64,000 nucleotides of DNA. It comes from Podospora comata (lineage: Eukaryota; Ascomycota; Sordariomycetes; Sordariales; Podosporaceae). Positions 1 through 10,388 of this stretch are shown piece after piece. The notes beneath the pieces were generated by a model, which made no database searches, was not told where the DNA came from, and saw only the letters and a list, made by a program, of their open reading frames with translations. Within the stretch, counting starts at the first letter, position 1; each line of letters opens with the position of its first letter. A program made the position numbers and the translations under genes. Location of the stretch: positions 1,223,001 to 1,287,000 of the forward strand of contig CP071495.1 of assembly GCA_017354895.1 (NCBI GenBank), given 5' to 3'.

Positions 1-2
1 CC

Positions 3-941
3 ATGCCCATTGCCGCCATCGAGTCCCTAATCGAGTTCCTCTCCGTAACCCCCTACGTAACCTCGATGGAGCTCGTCGAAAAGGTCAAGCACCAAAAGGC
101 CCTCCTCCTCGCCTCGGCCCCGAACCCCCTCCCCATCCTCGCAGGCGCAGATCTCTTCGAGCAGTTCCTGCTCCGGTCGCTTAGGCCGCCACCGGCAGCA
201 TCCTCCAGCTCCAACCTGACCGAGCCCATGTCCTTCGACCAGACTCGCGAGCATCTCGTAGCCAACAAGCAACTATTTGCTCAGCGTGCCCAAGCAGCAA
301 GGGACAACATTGCCATCTGGGGCGCCCGTTACGTCTCAGACGAGAAGATTGTCCTCACCGCTGGCGGGTCAAGAACAGTAACCAAGATTCTTCTGAGGGC
401 GGCGACAGACCAGTCAAAGCACTTCAAAGTAATCTACATTACCGAACCAACCAACACCCGCTCCCAAGCGGCCGTGGATGAGCTCCGCCAAGCGGGCCTC
501 GAAGTCGAGACAATCGTCCCCAACAAGGTCGCTTATGTTCTTGCCAACCAAAAGAAGATCAACCTTGTTCTGGTGGGGACAGAGGCTATCATGCAAAATG
601 GAGGTATCATCTCCGGAATGGGCACCGCTCAGCTGGCAGCTTTGGTAAAAGCCATCCCCGGAGGAATGAAGAGGTTTTATGTCGCAGCAGAGACGCACAA
701 GATTGTGAGGAAGACGCCGATCGCGTATCCAATCGTGAAGAAAATGGGAGTGAGGCAGAGGGATATCACACGCTTTGAGAATATTGGCGTGGATCTGAAC
801 AATGAGCTGGTTAAGGAGCAGCTGCTTCAGGAGAGTGATGAGGTGGACTATACGGATCCGGAGCTGATTGATGGTATTATTACGGAGCAGGGCGTTAAGA
901 TGACGTGGCAGATTTGGGAGTTAGTTGATGATTACATATAA
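3..941 (+). CDS. gcn3: Translation initiation factor eIF2B subunit alpha (5' end cut by window)
   Basis: Regulatory alpha subunit of the eIF2B complex, which exchanges GDP for GTP on eIF2 in the cytosol and senses phosphorylated eIF2-alpha in the general amino acid control response. The 312 visible residues hold an N-terminal helical part and the C-terminal Rossmann-like half typical of eIF2B alpha/beta/delta, with the family signature around 'EAIMQNGGIISGMGT' and the end 'ITEQGVKMTWQIWELVDDY'. The first visible ATG lies two bases inside the window. Family proteins carry roughly 30 more residues upstream, so this Met is probably internal and the true start lies outside. The frame runs to a TAA without an intron. 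Identification is by recalled family similarity; alpha fits better than beta or delta because the long N-terminal extensions of delta are absent. Confidence 0.9.
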   Translation: MPIAAIESLIEFLSVTPYVTSMELVEKVKHQKALLLASAPNPLPILAGADLFEQFLLRSLRPPPAASSSSNLTEPMSFDQTREHLVANKQLFAQRAQAARDNIAIWGARYVSDEKIVLTAGGSRTVTKILLRAATDQSKHFKVIYITEPTNTRSQAAVDELRQAGLEVETIVPNKVAYVLANQKKINLVLVGTEAIMQNGGIISGMGTAQLAALVKAIPGGMKRFYVAAETHKIVRKTPIAYPIVKKMGVRQRDITRFENIGVDLNNELVKEQLLQESDEVDYTDPELIDGIITEQGVKMTWQIWELVDDYI

Positions 942-2625
942 GGTAGTCAAATGACTTGCATGGGCTGTTTTGGGGGTATCATGATGGGCGTTCAGGTTGG
1001 GAAAATTAGGGTAGGTTTATGACCGATGGGCCTTGATCTGGCTAGCGAAGGGTTAGAAGTAGGATTAAATACCCATTTGTTTGTTTTGGAGATGTTTTTT
1101 ATCGTGTTTCGTGGATGGATAGACATTGTGACTGATATGAAGCACTGGATTTAAAGATGGTCAGTGGCTTTGGGAGGTTGATCGACAACGCTTTGGGGAG
1201 AGATTATGGGCAAGCTTGCTTTCATTCAACGCTATCAATTATCTTTTTCCAGGTCCATGATTTGACATGACAGCTCTTGTTGTATCTTGGGCATGATAGC
1301 CTCATTTCGCATCTCCAATAATCATTGAGGTTAGCTCCTCTTCCTGTCGATATCATTCCCGTCCAGCTCTCTTCGAGTTTCTTCGTTCACCTTTTTCTCT
1401 GATCTACCAGCCGCTCATAGGGTTACAAGTCAGCTTGCCTCCAGCTTTTTCGTCTACACGAGAGACAAGAGTTGAAAGGCTTGGTTCATGCCAGTAACGG
1501 ATCAATCAGACTGAGCTCTCCTGCGCCTGACGCGGGTTAAGGCAACTCATAGACGGGTTGCCGGCAGGTGCCCTGTGTATTCCTGTGGTCTTCTTGCGTG
1601 AGGAAGCAGCAGCAGCTTTGCAAGTAGTCCCGAGTCTTGTTCGGGGGGGAAACAGGTCGAATAGATGGTCGGCGTTGCTTTGGTGGGTTCGATGGGAAGA
1701 CTGTCGAGGATGCTGACGAGTCACCTTGAGCATCTCACCCGGCTGTGAGTTAGACTGGCTTTGGTCTGGTAGCGCCAGCCCTCGCCTTCTGCTCAGTGGC
1801 CACGCGCAGGCGGTTGAAAGGAGGATGGGGGTCTGAGGGTGGAAAGACAGGAGCTAAAATGGTCCGACGCAGCCACCGATCGATCCACCATCAGATTCTC
1901 CCCCAAACGGGCTCTGGTCAAAGCAACGCAAAGGCGGTTTCCAGCAGCTTCCACCTGCAACTGGGAGACACCTGGTACCGGATGTCGGGCCTGAACATGC
2001 CCTTGGAATGGTGCTTTTTACTTCGTCTGCAGGGGAAGCAGCGCTCTCGGAACAGATGGTCGGCCTTCTCCTGGTTGATGGGGAGGACGGACTCGCAGAC
2101 GCACACATGATATTCTCCTCAGGGGCTGCGGCGGTCCTGTCTGCGCGCTCCATCATTGAGCGCGAGGGTAAGGTAGGTTGGACCCAACAGGCGGCGCTCT
2201 TCGGGCTTGGAAACGTCGAGAAAGACAGAACCCCGCGAACGGAACTCCCTCGTGAGAGTACCACCTTCATTGTCGGGTCCCTTTCGGAGCACCTCGAAGA
2301 GAGCCAGGTTGGTACCTAGGAGAGCATGCTTCAGTGGGCTCTTCGCTGCTTTGACGGAGCGGCGGGAAGACTCTGACCCTCCCGGCAACGGACAAGACGG
2401 TAGGGAGGTCCATTGGCTCAGGTTGGCCGTGTCTTGTGGCTAGTCTGATGTCGACCTTATGATGTGTAGGTAGGCAGATAGGTATTCAGCTGTGGTGACC
2501 AGAATTAGTAGGCAAGGAAAAGAGATCAACCATGTGGTGATGTATGTAGTATGTGTGATGGATGATCAAGATATCTATAAGCAAATATTCAGCAACTCAA
2601 AAGTCAGTATTCGAACAGGACGATC

Positions 2626-2635
2626 TATATATAAG
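2626..2635 (+). promoter_or_regulatory. TATA-like box 1 of gene desert
   Basis: TATATATAAG followed by a pyrimidine-rich stretch and, about 65 bases later, an ATG opening only a 16-codon frame. This resembles a fungal core promoter, but no convincing downstream gene was found. Confidence 0.4.
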
Positions 2636-3876
2636 GTGTTCCATACTTCCCACCTTATCTCCCTGTCTTCTACCCCTTCTCAACCACCCTCTTAAATATT
2701 ATGAAGCAGGTCCAAGTCACTCTGTTCGTTACATCGCAAAAAAACTCATAAACTCCAACAACCAAGTCATCTCTCTCCCGAAACCTTCCGAACAAGCCTC
2801 GATCACGAACACCGTCCAACAATAAATGACCCACATAACTTCAAAATCCCGTCGTCGTCGTCGAGGGTGCCGGCTCCCAAGCAGGTCAAATGGCTGTATC
2901 TGCTCGTCATAATACACGCTGTTTGGTTTTGGGTATTCTGCTTGAATCTTGTTGGTGGGTCCCCATGGCCAAGGAGCCTTCTTGACTTCTTTACCAGGTA
3001 TGTTTGGGCGCAAGAAGTTGCCATCACGTGCTGCCAGCATCACTCTCGGGTGAAAAGAAGCGCTGCCGCGAGAGACATGCACGCGGGGCAAGAGGTAGGT
3101 AGATTGGTCAATCCCCTTGCGGGCGACTCGGACCCGGAGAGAAGGTGAAGTTGCTCTTTGGTTTCGTCCCCGAAGTAAGGGCAGCCCATTCCACTAGGGT
3201 AGGTGGTTTATCTGAAAGCAGTCCAAGTACTGAGCCTGAAGGTTCATCCCAGCGCAACAGGTGTATTTCCCTGTCTGGCCCCTGGTCATCCCTTCGAGTC
3301 GCTGAAACGGGTTGATGCCGGCAGGGTCACGACAGCTAGGTAGACACAAGTTTGGATCGATTTTCTTTAACAGTACCATTCAAACCCATGAGTGCGGGGA
3401 GACTGATCCAGGCAGAGGTAATGTCAAAGAGCCATGGAACCCAAGGATGGGTTGGGGAGGCTTTGGTTGTCGTGACTGTTGGACCAGGCAATATCCCGCA
3501 GCCCCAGAGACATAGTCAAAGTCTCCACGGGCTGCGCAGTCGGGTCATCCGGCTTTCTTCTCGCTCTGGACTCCAAAGTGGCAAGCGTAGTGGCTGGCGT
3601 TGTCCTTCCCGGGAGACGGCCTTAGACCATGGATACCAGTTGGTGACACAGTTGTTCCCATCCATGGTAGTAGGGTGTCATCAGCTGGTTTTCGTCATCT
3701 GCTCCGGCCGGGTTTGTTTGACTGTGAATGGCTTGGTAGGTAGGTGTCGCCAATATCTGGGTTGATGGTGATGGTCCCTGGGACCAAAACACGGTAGGTA
3801 TAAATGTGCTCCTCGGTCATCTGAGTATTCTTTCTGGCCCGACGGGAGAACAAGTCAAGTTTCTCGAAAAAAGGGA

Positions 3877-3885
3877 TATATATAA
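3877..3885 (+). promoter_or_regulatory. TATA-like box 2 of gene desert
   Basis: TATATATAA in plus orientation, followed by a CT-rich stretch. No supported gene lies downstream. Confidence 0.3.
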
Positions 3886-4754
3886 TCGTTGTTGCGACTC
3901 CTCTTCACTGAAATCTCCCCCTCGCTGGCACCGTCTGCAGAAAAAGCAACTTGTACCACCGCCAGGCACTTCGCCGTACTCATGGCCCTCAAACCGGCAG
4001 ATCACCTCAGCCATCATCCCCAACCTCCACGGCTTCGCCCCCATTGGGACCTGCTCCCGGAATGAGAACTCCAGCAAAAGGACGACTCGGGCTTGTTGGG
4101 ATCATCTTCTGGAAGGACAGCGCTATACCGAGACAGGAGGATTGGTCGCATGACAATGGCGATGCTCTCGGCTCGGTGATGGAGTATCGAGCGAGCTTAC
4201 GACGAGAGAAGCTGGCATCTCCGTATGAATGACTGGAAGTGAATGTCACAACGCTCGCAAGTCGGTCGGTCCAGGTACTTCACCCGAGGCAGCCCACTAC
4301 ACTGAGGTCAATGAACATAAGCTTGAAGAATTTGATCCGACCGTGGTGACGATATTGTCGACATTTGGTCGAGCTTTTTGACAATAGTCGTGGTTCTCTG
4401 GTGTCGACGACGGTTGCGCACCACAGCAAGCTCGATCTCGGGGCGGATCTTGAGGATGGCACCTTGCAGTCTTCTCGTAAGATGGGCCCAGAGAGCGTGG
4501 GACAATAATGCAAATAAAAGCCTCCTGGTAACGAGAGCTCATGGGAGCACCGTTTGCGCCCTCATCCGATCCATAGACTGTAAAACAGTCCCACAGAGTG
4601 AGGTGCCGAAGGTGTCTGGGCGGCAGCCAGGTCAGCGGGCATGAACTTCTCGACTGCTCCCGCACACATCCACCTCATCGCCACCACCACCACCAACGCC
4701 CACCCCAAGCAGAGGTGAAACAGCAATTCTCAGCACATTCTGTAAAAAGAGGAA

Positions 4755-4766
4755 TATATATATAAA
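4755..4766 (+). promoter_or_regulatory. TATA-like box 3 of gene desert
   Basis: TATATATATAAA in plus orientation. No supported gene lies downstream. Confidence 0.3.
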
Positions 4767-5273
4767 ACACCCGCACCACCTATGACGCCGAGAGAAGCCA
4801 AACGTTTGAGCGTGTGGCCTTGATCGAGCGTTGGTCCGTCATCTTTGCGGGCAAGGATTGAACGACGATTAGGTACTCTGGGAGCGAAAGGTTGTCCTTG
4901 GTCTTCAACTCGAGTCAGCCCGGCGCAGTTTGAACACTGTAAACTTCCATGGCTGGAGTGCCGGAGGGCCAGAGCCTTGGTGTGGTAGGATAGCGCCGGC
5001 AGTCGATGAGGGTAAAATTTTCTCTTGGCCGTGGTGGCTGTCCGTTTAACAAGTGATTTTCACTTGTTGAAGACAGCAGCATTCATGCCGGACTGGTGGT
5101 AGGGAGTGGCGGCTAGCTGGCTTCACATTCGGGCGAGGATACGTTCTCTCCATCATGATGATCCGCTTTCTAGAACGTGCCTGTACTGAGTGGCTGGCGA
5201 TGGGTAATACAGGTAAGATGAAACTGAGCAAGGGATGAATCTCTCCGCAGTCCTTCTTCTTGAGGTGTGTGAA

Positions 5274-5283
5274 TATATATAAG
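5274..5283 (+). promoter_or_regulatory. TATA-like box 4 of gene desert
   Basis: TATATATAAG in plus orientation, followed by ACAAGTCC, which is similar to what follows box 5. Confidence 0.3.
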
Positions 5284-5957
5284 ACAAGTCCAGGCAAGTT
5301 TTCTCCCACAATGTTGAGCCACAATTGTGTCGATGTTTCTGGCCAGCAAAGAATCCGTGGAGGGTGTGTAGGGCAGCGGCCTAGGAAAGTCGCTGCCGGC
5401 GAAAGTGAGGTCAAGAAACAGGTGAAAACTGATCCACAATCAGTATTACAGAGTTGTAGTTGTTAAGTTCTGAGTGTAAAAAGTAAACAGGAAAACAGCC
5501 ATAAAGCAAACACCAGGTGTGAGGTCTGGTGAAAGGTGGGCCTTGCAGGTGCCCACAGGGTGCTATTCAAGCTCAAAGGTAATGAGGTGGTTCGTCAATA
5601 AGGTCAGGTGGTAGGTAGCTCTCTGAGTGTCCGACGGCTCCGTGATTTTTCCCGACTGCCGCTTTCGAGCTCTACAATCTCAGATGTCAGCAGACACACA
5701 GGAACATGACCAAGTGTAGCGCCCTTACCTTCAAGAATTCGCGTGTCGCGGTGTCCACCTGGACATAAAATCCGGGTACTTCTCAGTCTCCTTGATATAG
5801 AGACTTGTGAACTGGTGTCCAGGGAAGAGCTAAGAGACTAGGAAGGTGGGAAGGGTGTCTCCGCAAAACAGTCAGTCTATGACCCGAAGTGAGATTCAAG
5901 CTATGGTTCTAACCTATAGGATATGGTAATTCGTGTGTCCATCTCAAGTAGAGTGAG

Positions 5958-6299
5958 TTAGGTTCTCGCCTCGTCCATTGCTAAGGTTGGGCACTGGTCA
6001 ACGAGGTGCTGTCCGTGTTTTTCATGTTGTTCTGGGTCCCAGGAGCACACGGGATATCTGACGACACAGGCGCCAGTTTTGACATCGACGACAAGGTATC
6101 CCAAACGGCAAAATATGCCCATAGGTCTGGGTAGGTATCCGACCTGGAGAAACATCAAATCATTAGTCTGTTGGACAGTCCAGGTGTACCAAAACTCTCC
6201 ACCCTTGTAGGTATCCTGCACACCAGACTGAGAGGCTCTGCGACGGCACTGAAGGAGGCCAGAGCCTAGATCTGGCAGGTCGTCTTGTCTTCGATGAGC
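5958..6299 (-). CDS. Possible terminal exon of an unassigned gene or gene remnant
   Basis: A minus-strand frame of 113 codons, open from a CTTAG acceptor-like site to a TAG stop, reading through 'GGEFWYTWTVQQTNDLMFLQ' and 'GIFCRLGYLVVDVKTGACVV'. The residue mix (hydrophobic core, Trp, Tyr, Cys) looks coding rather than antisense noise, but I do not recognise the family. No clean donor/acceptor chain links it to the other open frames upstream on the same strand, so it may be the 3' end of a poorly conserved gene or a decayed one. Confidence 0.25.
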   Translation of the reverse strand, partial: AHRRQDDLPDLGSGLLQCRRRASQSGVQDTYKGGEFWYTWTVQQTNDLMFLQVGYLPRPMGIFCRLGYLVVDVKTGACVVRYPVCSWDPEQHEKHGQHLVDQCPTLAMDEART

Positions 6300-7426
6300 C
6301 TAAGGTATGGAGGTATCTCGCCGATCGTTGGTGTTTTCCTCCGCCTGTGTACCTAGTTCAGTCAGCCAACACTGCATCAAATCGAGATGTCACCGTCCAA
6401 ACTCACAGCGTATAGCTCCATACCCTGCTGCTGAGGAAAGCGGTTCAAAACTCAATGAAAACCACCAGCCAGGCGCGCGACAACCCCTTCTTCAATCCGC
6501 CAAGCAAGGTAGGTACCTATCTGGCATGGAATCTGAATCGTTCTGACAAACTGGTCAAAAGCAATACCTCATCTTCCAGTGGGCCAAACACAGGATCAGA
6601 GGTTTAATGATCCCGCATTCAAGTAGTTGCTCAAGACTGAAGTCTCTCCACTCAGCTGGGAGAAGGGGCGAATTGGCAAGTTTCCGCTGGTGGTTGGTTG
6701 CCCGGGAATCCAATGTACTACTCTCGAGGGGGGCATCTCCAAAATACACACGAAAGATGGTGTGGGAACTGAGACGATGGTGTCTTAGTCTTGGTGAAAT
6801 CTTCTTTAGGTCGTTTGGGGTTTGCCCGTCTGGTCTGGCTCTGTCCACACAGGTAGCGAGTCAACCTGCCGGTCCATCAACCAGTCGAACCACTCTTCGC
6901 GCAACGGTCTCTTTGGCGCTCTCGCTTTTTCTGACGGAGTAGCAGTGGCCTTTAGGAGGGCTTCAGGTTCTTGGGTTGCCCTCGGACGGGTCACGCGAAG
7001 GATTGTCTCCAAAGCTCATCTCGAATGAATCCACATGCCGGCGAGATTGCGTGACGGTGACGGCCTGGGAGAGTGCAAGGGATTTGTCGTTCATCTTGTA
7101 CGTGTTGTCAAGACATAGCCATTGGCCCGGACGGGCTCCCAGGCTATGGTTGCGTCGGGGCGGTTGAACGGGTGCGTCGGACGAGGCTCTAATGACGACG
7201 GCACGGTGAGGAGCCTGCTATCGGGGTGAGCACCACGTCATCCTCAACAGAGGTTCATCAGAGAAGGCGGAAATGGACTGGGTATGTGTTGTATTCCGAA
7301 GAACTGATGTGAGTAGGAAGTGCCATTTTGGTATGCAGGTAGGGTATCGAGGGCATCGGTGACGCTGAGCTATGATGTGAACAACTTGGGATGGGGGTCC
7401 CAAGATTGGGTTTCAAGAAAGTATGG

Positions 7427-7438
7427 TATATATATAAG
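7427..7438 (+). promoter_or_regulatory. TATA-like box 5 of gene desert
   Basis: TATATATATAAG in plus orientation, followed by AGAGACATGTCC. It lies just beyond the end of the BTB-like open frame on the other strand. Confidence 0.3.
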
Positions 7439-7461
7439 AGAGACATGTCCGAGTCGGATTG

Positions 7462-7701
7462 TCATACAGCTACCTCACAACAGAGGCAGACAGGTGTCAT
7501 GTTGAGGTTCGTTGAAAGGCAAAGTCCCAGCTGGAGAATTGTGCCGGCCAGAGCCATACTTGTGGGCAGATGGAACTGGGTAAACGCCAATTGATTGATG
7601 CCCGTTTGGCCGGCAAAGCGAGCGCCCAAGACATACAAACGGATAAAAGCAGCACACTCGTCATAGACTACATTGACATCCACCATGGGAAACTCCTTCA
7701 T
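7462..7701 (-). CDS. Possible BTB/POZ-like exon or remnant
   Basis: A minus-strand ATG frame of 79 codons. The stretch 'AFIRLYVLGARFAG' followed by 'INQLAFTQFH' resembles the helix after the BTB core in fungal BTB proteins (pattern V/L-Y-x-L-G-x-K/R-F). The usual N-terminal BTB strands are missing, and only about 470 bases separate it from the acyl-CoA synthetase stop. It could be the first exon of a minus-strand gene continuing toward 5958, or a fragment of a lost gene. Similarity is judged by eye only. Confidence 0.25.
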   Translation of the reverse strand: MKEFPMVDVNVVYDECAAFIRLYVLGARFAGQTGINQLAFTQFHLPTSMALAGTILQLGLCLSTNLNMTPVCLCCEVAV

Positions 7702-8173
7702 ATGTTCACCTAGATAGCGTCACAAACAAAGTCAACATTCGCATTGGTATAATCTTCCCCGTCCTGCCTTGCCCTGTCCCCTTCCTTCGCAATCCTCAGC
7801 TCGACTCTCTTGACCATCCATCCATCCATCCATAAAACATTACCGAAAAACGCAAGTCAAGTCCCATTCCTTCGTGACAGACATCTTTCCTATACGTTCG
7901 TTTCCCACCCCGACCCAGCGCAGAAAAAAAGTAGACAACGACCAAACAGCAACCCGCAGGAAACAAAGACAAAACAAACCAAAAAAAAAAAAAAAAAGAG
8001 AGAGTTTGGACGCCCATATGTCACACATAGTAGTCACACACAAACAAAGTGTTAGCTCAACAACCCCTCTCCCTGTCTTCCCCAAACAACCCCACTCATC
8101 ATATCCGTGGTATCCTGGTATCATAGTTTTTTTTTGTTCCATCACCCTCACATGGTGCACAAGCTGGCAAGAT

Positions 8174-10388
8174 TTATTTGCCATAGGCCTTGGCGACATC
8201 CTTCTTGTACTTCTCAAGAATGCCTCTGCGGTTGAGCTTCTGGGCAGCGGTCACGAGGCCCTGATTTTACGATTAGTAAGCTGACAAGAGGTGAAAAGGA
8301 GGGGTGCGAGAAAAAACTTACATTCTGAGGAGTCCACTCATCCTCGACGATAACAACACCATCAATGATCTCAATGCCCGAGAGACCACCGGCACGACCC
8401 TGGGCCTGGAGCTCCTTGAGGACGGCGCTGTGCAGCTTCTTATCATGCACAAGCGTCTCGACACTATCGCCCTCAACACCAAGCTGAGCCGCCAGGTTCT
8501 TCAGCGCTGGCTCGGCGGGAACGATGATGGCGATGGGCTTGGCCTGCTCGGCATCGGCGTACACGCAGATGTTGGCGACAACAGGTACGGACCGGTAGAT
8601 GGACTCGAGCTTCTCAAGAGCAATGTACTCGCCGTTGAGGGTCTTGACCAGGTTCTTCTTGCGATCGATGATCTTGAGGTGGCCGTTCTTGTCCCACTCA
8701 CCAATATCACCAGTCTTGAACCAGCCATCGGGGGTGATGGCTTCGGCCGTCTCCTTCTCGTTTTCGTAGTACTCCTTGAGCACTGTGGGACCGCGCAGCC
8801 AGATCTCACCCTGGGGGTTGGGCTTGTTGGTGGCATAGTAGCCGGCATCGGGAAAGTCGACAAGCTTGGCTTCGACGGACGCGGTCATGGCACCAATAGA
8901 ATCGGCAGACCACTCAAAGGGGTTGTGGAGAGTACCCATGGCGGTCGTCTCGGTCAAACCATAACCGATAATCATGGGAGCGATGGCGAAGCTGATGAAC
9001 TTTTGGGTCTCCTTGGAGACGGGCCCACCGGCGCTGAGGCACAGTCTGAGACGACCACCAGTAGCCTCCTTGATCTTCTTGAACACGACGGCATCCAGAA
9101 GACCGCTGCCAGGAAGACCAGCATACATCAACTTCTCCTTGAGGCCAAGGGCACCCCAGAAGAGGTTACGAACAACGGGGCTGCCAGCATTGACCTTGCC
9201 AATGATGCCCTTCTTGACAGTTTCCCACACGGCAGGAACGCCGATCAACACACTAGGCTTGAACTCGCGGATGTCGCCGTTGCAGTTGCGGACCGAGGCA
9301 TCAGAGAGGGTCTTCGGATTTCCGTAACCGAGAGTGGAACCCCACCAGAGAGCGGCGTGCTCGAAAACGAACTCGAGAATGTGGGCCAGAGGAAGGTACG
9401 TGAGCAGACCATCGCCAGGTCCGATATAAGGCTGGACGATAGCGCTGGCACCAGAAACTGAAAAACACAAGAAAATCAGCAGGCTGCAGAGGGGAACTGG
9501 GGCTCAAGATGCTTGCTTACCGGCAGCAACAACGGATCTGTGGGTGATGGGCACGCCCTTGGGGGTACCGGTAGAGCCAGAGGTGTACATGATGCAGCAG
9601 AGGTCCTCGGCGGTGGGAGGGACGGGCTCAACGGGGTTCTCCTTGCCGAGCTTGACGAGCTCGTCAAAGTTGAGAATGTTGATGTGAGGGTAGGCAGCCT
9701 TGAGCTTGTCCACGTGGTCCTGGTTGACCTGGTGCTGGCTGTTCCAGATGACAGCCTGAACGGACGAGGCAACGGCCAAGACGTTGGTCAAGGTAGGCAG
9801 AAGGTGGGGGTCGAGGAAGATAGCCTTGGCCTTGGTGGCGACCATGGAGTATCTGAGACCTTCCTCGCCGAGAGTGTCATAAGCAGTCACGATGGGCATG
9901 CTCTGCGAGGCAGCACCGTGAGCCATCGCCAGCCAGTTGGCGCTGGTGGCAGCGTAGATGTGGACGCGGTCGGCCTTGTCGAGGCCAATCTTGCGCAGGC
10001 CGGAGCCGAGCTGCAGAATCAACTGCTCGTACTCGGTGTAGCTGTAGTACTCATAGGGGCTCATCTCGAAGAAGGTCCATGACTTCTCCACCTCGGTCTC
10101 GACACCATCCACAATCTTCTTGATCTTCTTCTTGTCCTGGTGTGTCCGGACGAGCTTGCGGGACCCCACACACTTGGCATTGCCGTACTTGGCGACAGCG
10201 GCGCGGATAAGCTCATAGACGGTGGTGACATCGGGGGCAGGCCGCTCGACGAATTCTGGGATAGCCAGCGGTTGTCTGCGAACTGGCGTCTCGCCCTCGA
10301 CGGGAGTCTGGCCGGGAACTTCAACAGTGAAGGGGCCCTTCGCCGTCATGCGTGGGATGAGCTGGATGGGTGTCGATGACTTGGCCAT
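8174..10388 (-). CDS. faa1: Long-chain acyl-CoA synthetase (Faa1/Faa4 type)
   Basis: Activates long-chain fatty acids with ATP and CoA for lipid synthesis and beta-oxidation. Exons on the minus strand: 10388-9521, 9457-8322 and 8260-8174; both introns have GTAAG donors and CAG acceptors, and joining them gives an unbroken 696-residue protein, the normal family length. Visible motifs: AMP-binding P-loop 'YTSGSTGTPKGVP' near residue 270, 'GYGLTETTAMGT', and the fatty-acyl-CoA synthetase signature 'GWFKTGDIGEWDKNGHLKI' with 'DRKKNLVKTLNGEYI'. The last exon is short and ends 'YKKDVAKAYGK'. The start 'MAKSSTPIQL' is the first ATG after a leader without in-frame ATG. The plus-strand long open frames across this gene are shadows. 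Choice between faa1 and faa4 cannot be made; fungi often have one such enzyme. Confidence 0.95.

Larger units (their letters stand above)
942..8173. other. 7.2-kb gene-poor region
   Basis: No gene with a recognisable product could be built here on either strand. Base composition is mixed and not AT-rich, so it does not look like RIP-mutated repeat. It holds five TATATATA(A)R boxes (listed separately), many AGGTAGGT boxes, a weak duplicated segment near 1650-2100, and minus-strand open frames that read like exons (7462-7701, 6806-7012, 6555-6848, 5958-6299). It may contain decayed genes, long non-coding transcripts or a poorly conserved multi-exon gene. The last 400 bases before 8173 are probably 3' UTR of the neighbouring acyl-CoA synthetase and include an A-run at 7981-7996. 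Confidence 0.6.

Noticed and set aside
942-8173. RIP-mutated transposon block
   Set aside because: Composition is about half GC without the TA excess and CA depletion expected for RIP, and no transposase-like frame is visible.
8304-10082. Long plus-strand frames (385 and 189 codons) across the acyl-CoA synthetase
   Set aside because: They are the antisense of a well-conserved, strongly biased coding sequence and show no family motif.
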